From Ascidiaceihabitans sp. (GTDB taxonomy: Bacteria; Pseudomonadota; Alphaproteobacteria; Rhodobacterales; Rhodobacteraceae), in NCBI GenBank assembly GCA_023301665.1, contig JALZUL010000089.1, forward strand, positions 1 through 6,236: a DNA stretch of 6,236 nt, written 5' to 3'. Shown here in pieces: positions 5,605-6,236 of the stretch. A program made the position numbers and the translations under genes. The stretch's first letter is position 1; each line of letters opens with the position of its first letter. The notes beneath the pieces are model-generated. The model searched no databases. It was given only the letters and a program-made list of their open reading frames with translations, and was not told the DNA's origin.

Positions 5605-6236
5605 ATGAAACGCTGGATACCCTTTCTCAAATCTGACCCGACTGTTGCTATCATTCGTCTTCAAGGCATGATCGCCAGCGGCGGACGTGGTGCTTTGAAT
5701 GATCAAGCCTTGAGTGCTGTGATTGAAAAAGCGTTCAGCCGCGGGAAACCTGCGGCCATTGCGCTTGAAATTAACTCCCCAGGGGGCAGCCCTGTGCAAT
5801 CGTCCTTGATTGCAGCGCGTATAAGGCGTTTGGCCGAAGAAAAAGATATTCCGGTCATCGCCTTTGTAGAGGATGTCGCTGCGTCTGGTGGGTATTGGCT
5901 CGCAGCTGTGGCAGATGAAATATATGCGGACCCGTCTTCGGTCGTTGGCTCGATTGGGGTGATTTCTGCGGGCTTTGGTGCCCATGAATTGTTGGCGCGC
6001 CAAGGTGTCGAACGCCGCGTTTATACCGCTGGTAAATCCAAATCTATGCTGGATCCGTTTCGGGAGGAAAAGCCAGAAGATGTGGAGCGCCTTAAGGGAT
6101 TGCTAAACGACATCCATGTGAATTTCATTGATTATGTGACTGAGCGCCGTGGGGCGAAGCTGGACGTGGAAACGGAACTGTTTACCGGCGAGGTCTGGCT
6201 AGGCAAACGCGCGGTCGAGCTGGGGCTGATTGACGG
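5605..6236 (+). CDS. S49 family serine peptidase, SppA/SohB-like (5' part, cut by window end)
   Basis: This reading frame stays open to the right edge, giving 210 codons without a stop. Members of family S49 degrade signal peptides or other membrane-derived peptides using a Ser-Lys dyad. The visible product has the ClpP-like fold signatures VAIIRLQGMI (14-23), ALEINSPGGSP (53-63) and VEDVAASGGYWLA (88-100) with probable nucleophile Ser94, then DPSSVVGSIGVI (109-120) and YTAGKSKSMLDPF (140-152). Lys146 lies 52 residues after Ser94, the same spacing I recall for the dyad of B. subtilis SppA, and is the likely general base. The late FTGEVWLGKRAVELGLIDG segment is also typical. There is no N-terminal signal anchor: the protein starts MKRWIPFLKSDP, so this is the short form rather than the membrane-anchored two-domain SppA. 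An in-frame stop at 5572-5574 limits upstream extension. The nearest purine-rich stretch (GGGAGAG at 5581-5587) is 17 bases from the ATG, so translation initiation may be weak. Confidence 0.9.
   Translation, partial: MKRWIPFLKSDPTVAIIRLQGMIASGGRGALNDQALSAVIEKAFSRGKPAAIALEINSPGGSPVQSSLIAARIRRLAEEKDIPVIAFVEDVAASGGYWLAAVADEIYADPSSVVGSIGVISAGFGAHELLARQGVERRVYTAGKSKSMLDPFREEKPEDVERLKGLLNDIHVNFIDYVTERRGAKLDVETELFTGEVWLGKRAVELGLID

Noticed and set aside
5542..6003. A 153-residue open frame on the - strand opposite the S49 peptidase start.
   Set aside because: The + strand frame has clear S49 motifs over the same bases; the reverse frame shows none.

Overview
The window looks like core chromosomal DNA of an alphaproteobacterium, most likely Rhodobacterales (Roseobacter group). 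The grounds are the riboflavin gene order (RibB with a RibA-like tail, then ribH, then nusB), the style of the CoxG-family and lumazine synthase proteins, and a moderate G+C composition (judged by eye, not counted). Base and codon use look uniform. I see no mobile element, tRNA, rRNA, CRISPR array or integration scar.

Layout. (1) Bases 1-1144, + strand: the 3' end of a ribB/ribBA-type gene, ribH (lumazine synthase) and nusB (antitermination factor). They are joined by a 1-nt and then a 4-nt overlap, so they are almost certainly cotranscribed and translationally coupled. (2) Bases 1164-2135, + strand: a zinc-independent quinone oxidoreductase of the medium-chain dehydrogenase/reductase family, 19 nt after nusB and probably in the same transcript. 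(3) Bases 2179-3201, - strand: a ten-helix EamA/DMT-family transporter, convergent with the oxidoreductase. (4) Bases 3248-3763, + strand: a CoxG-family (SRPBCC fold) protein, divergent from the transporter across 46 nt. (5) Bases 3845-5532, + strand: an ABC-2 exporter pair closely resembling E. coli YadG (ATPase) and YadH (permease), with a 4-nt overlap and a near-perfect Shine-Dalgarno before the permease. (6) Base 5605 to the window end, + strand: the first 210 codons of an S49 (SppA/SohB-like) serine protease, cut by the window edge.

Functionally this is a mosaic of housekeeping units: riboflavin synthesis with transcription antitermination, a redox enzyme, an inner-membrane exporter, an orphan CoxG-like protein, an ABC-2 exporter and a membrane-associated peptidase. 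Every gap between genes is short (under about 85 nt). I found no convincing sign of a novel system. The points most worth a second look are the diverged RibA-like tail of the first gene, the altered substrate loop of RibH, a CoxG protein with no CO dehydrogenase genes nearby, and several start-site corrections.
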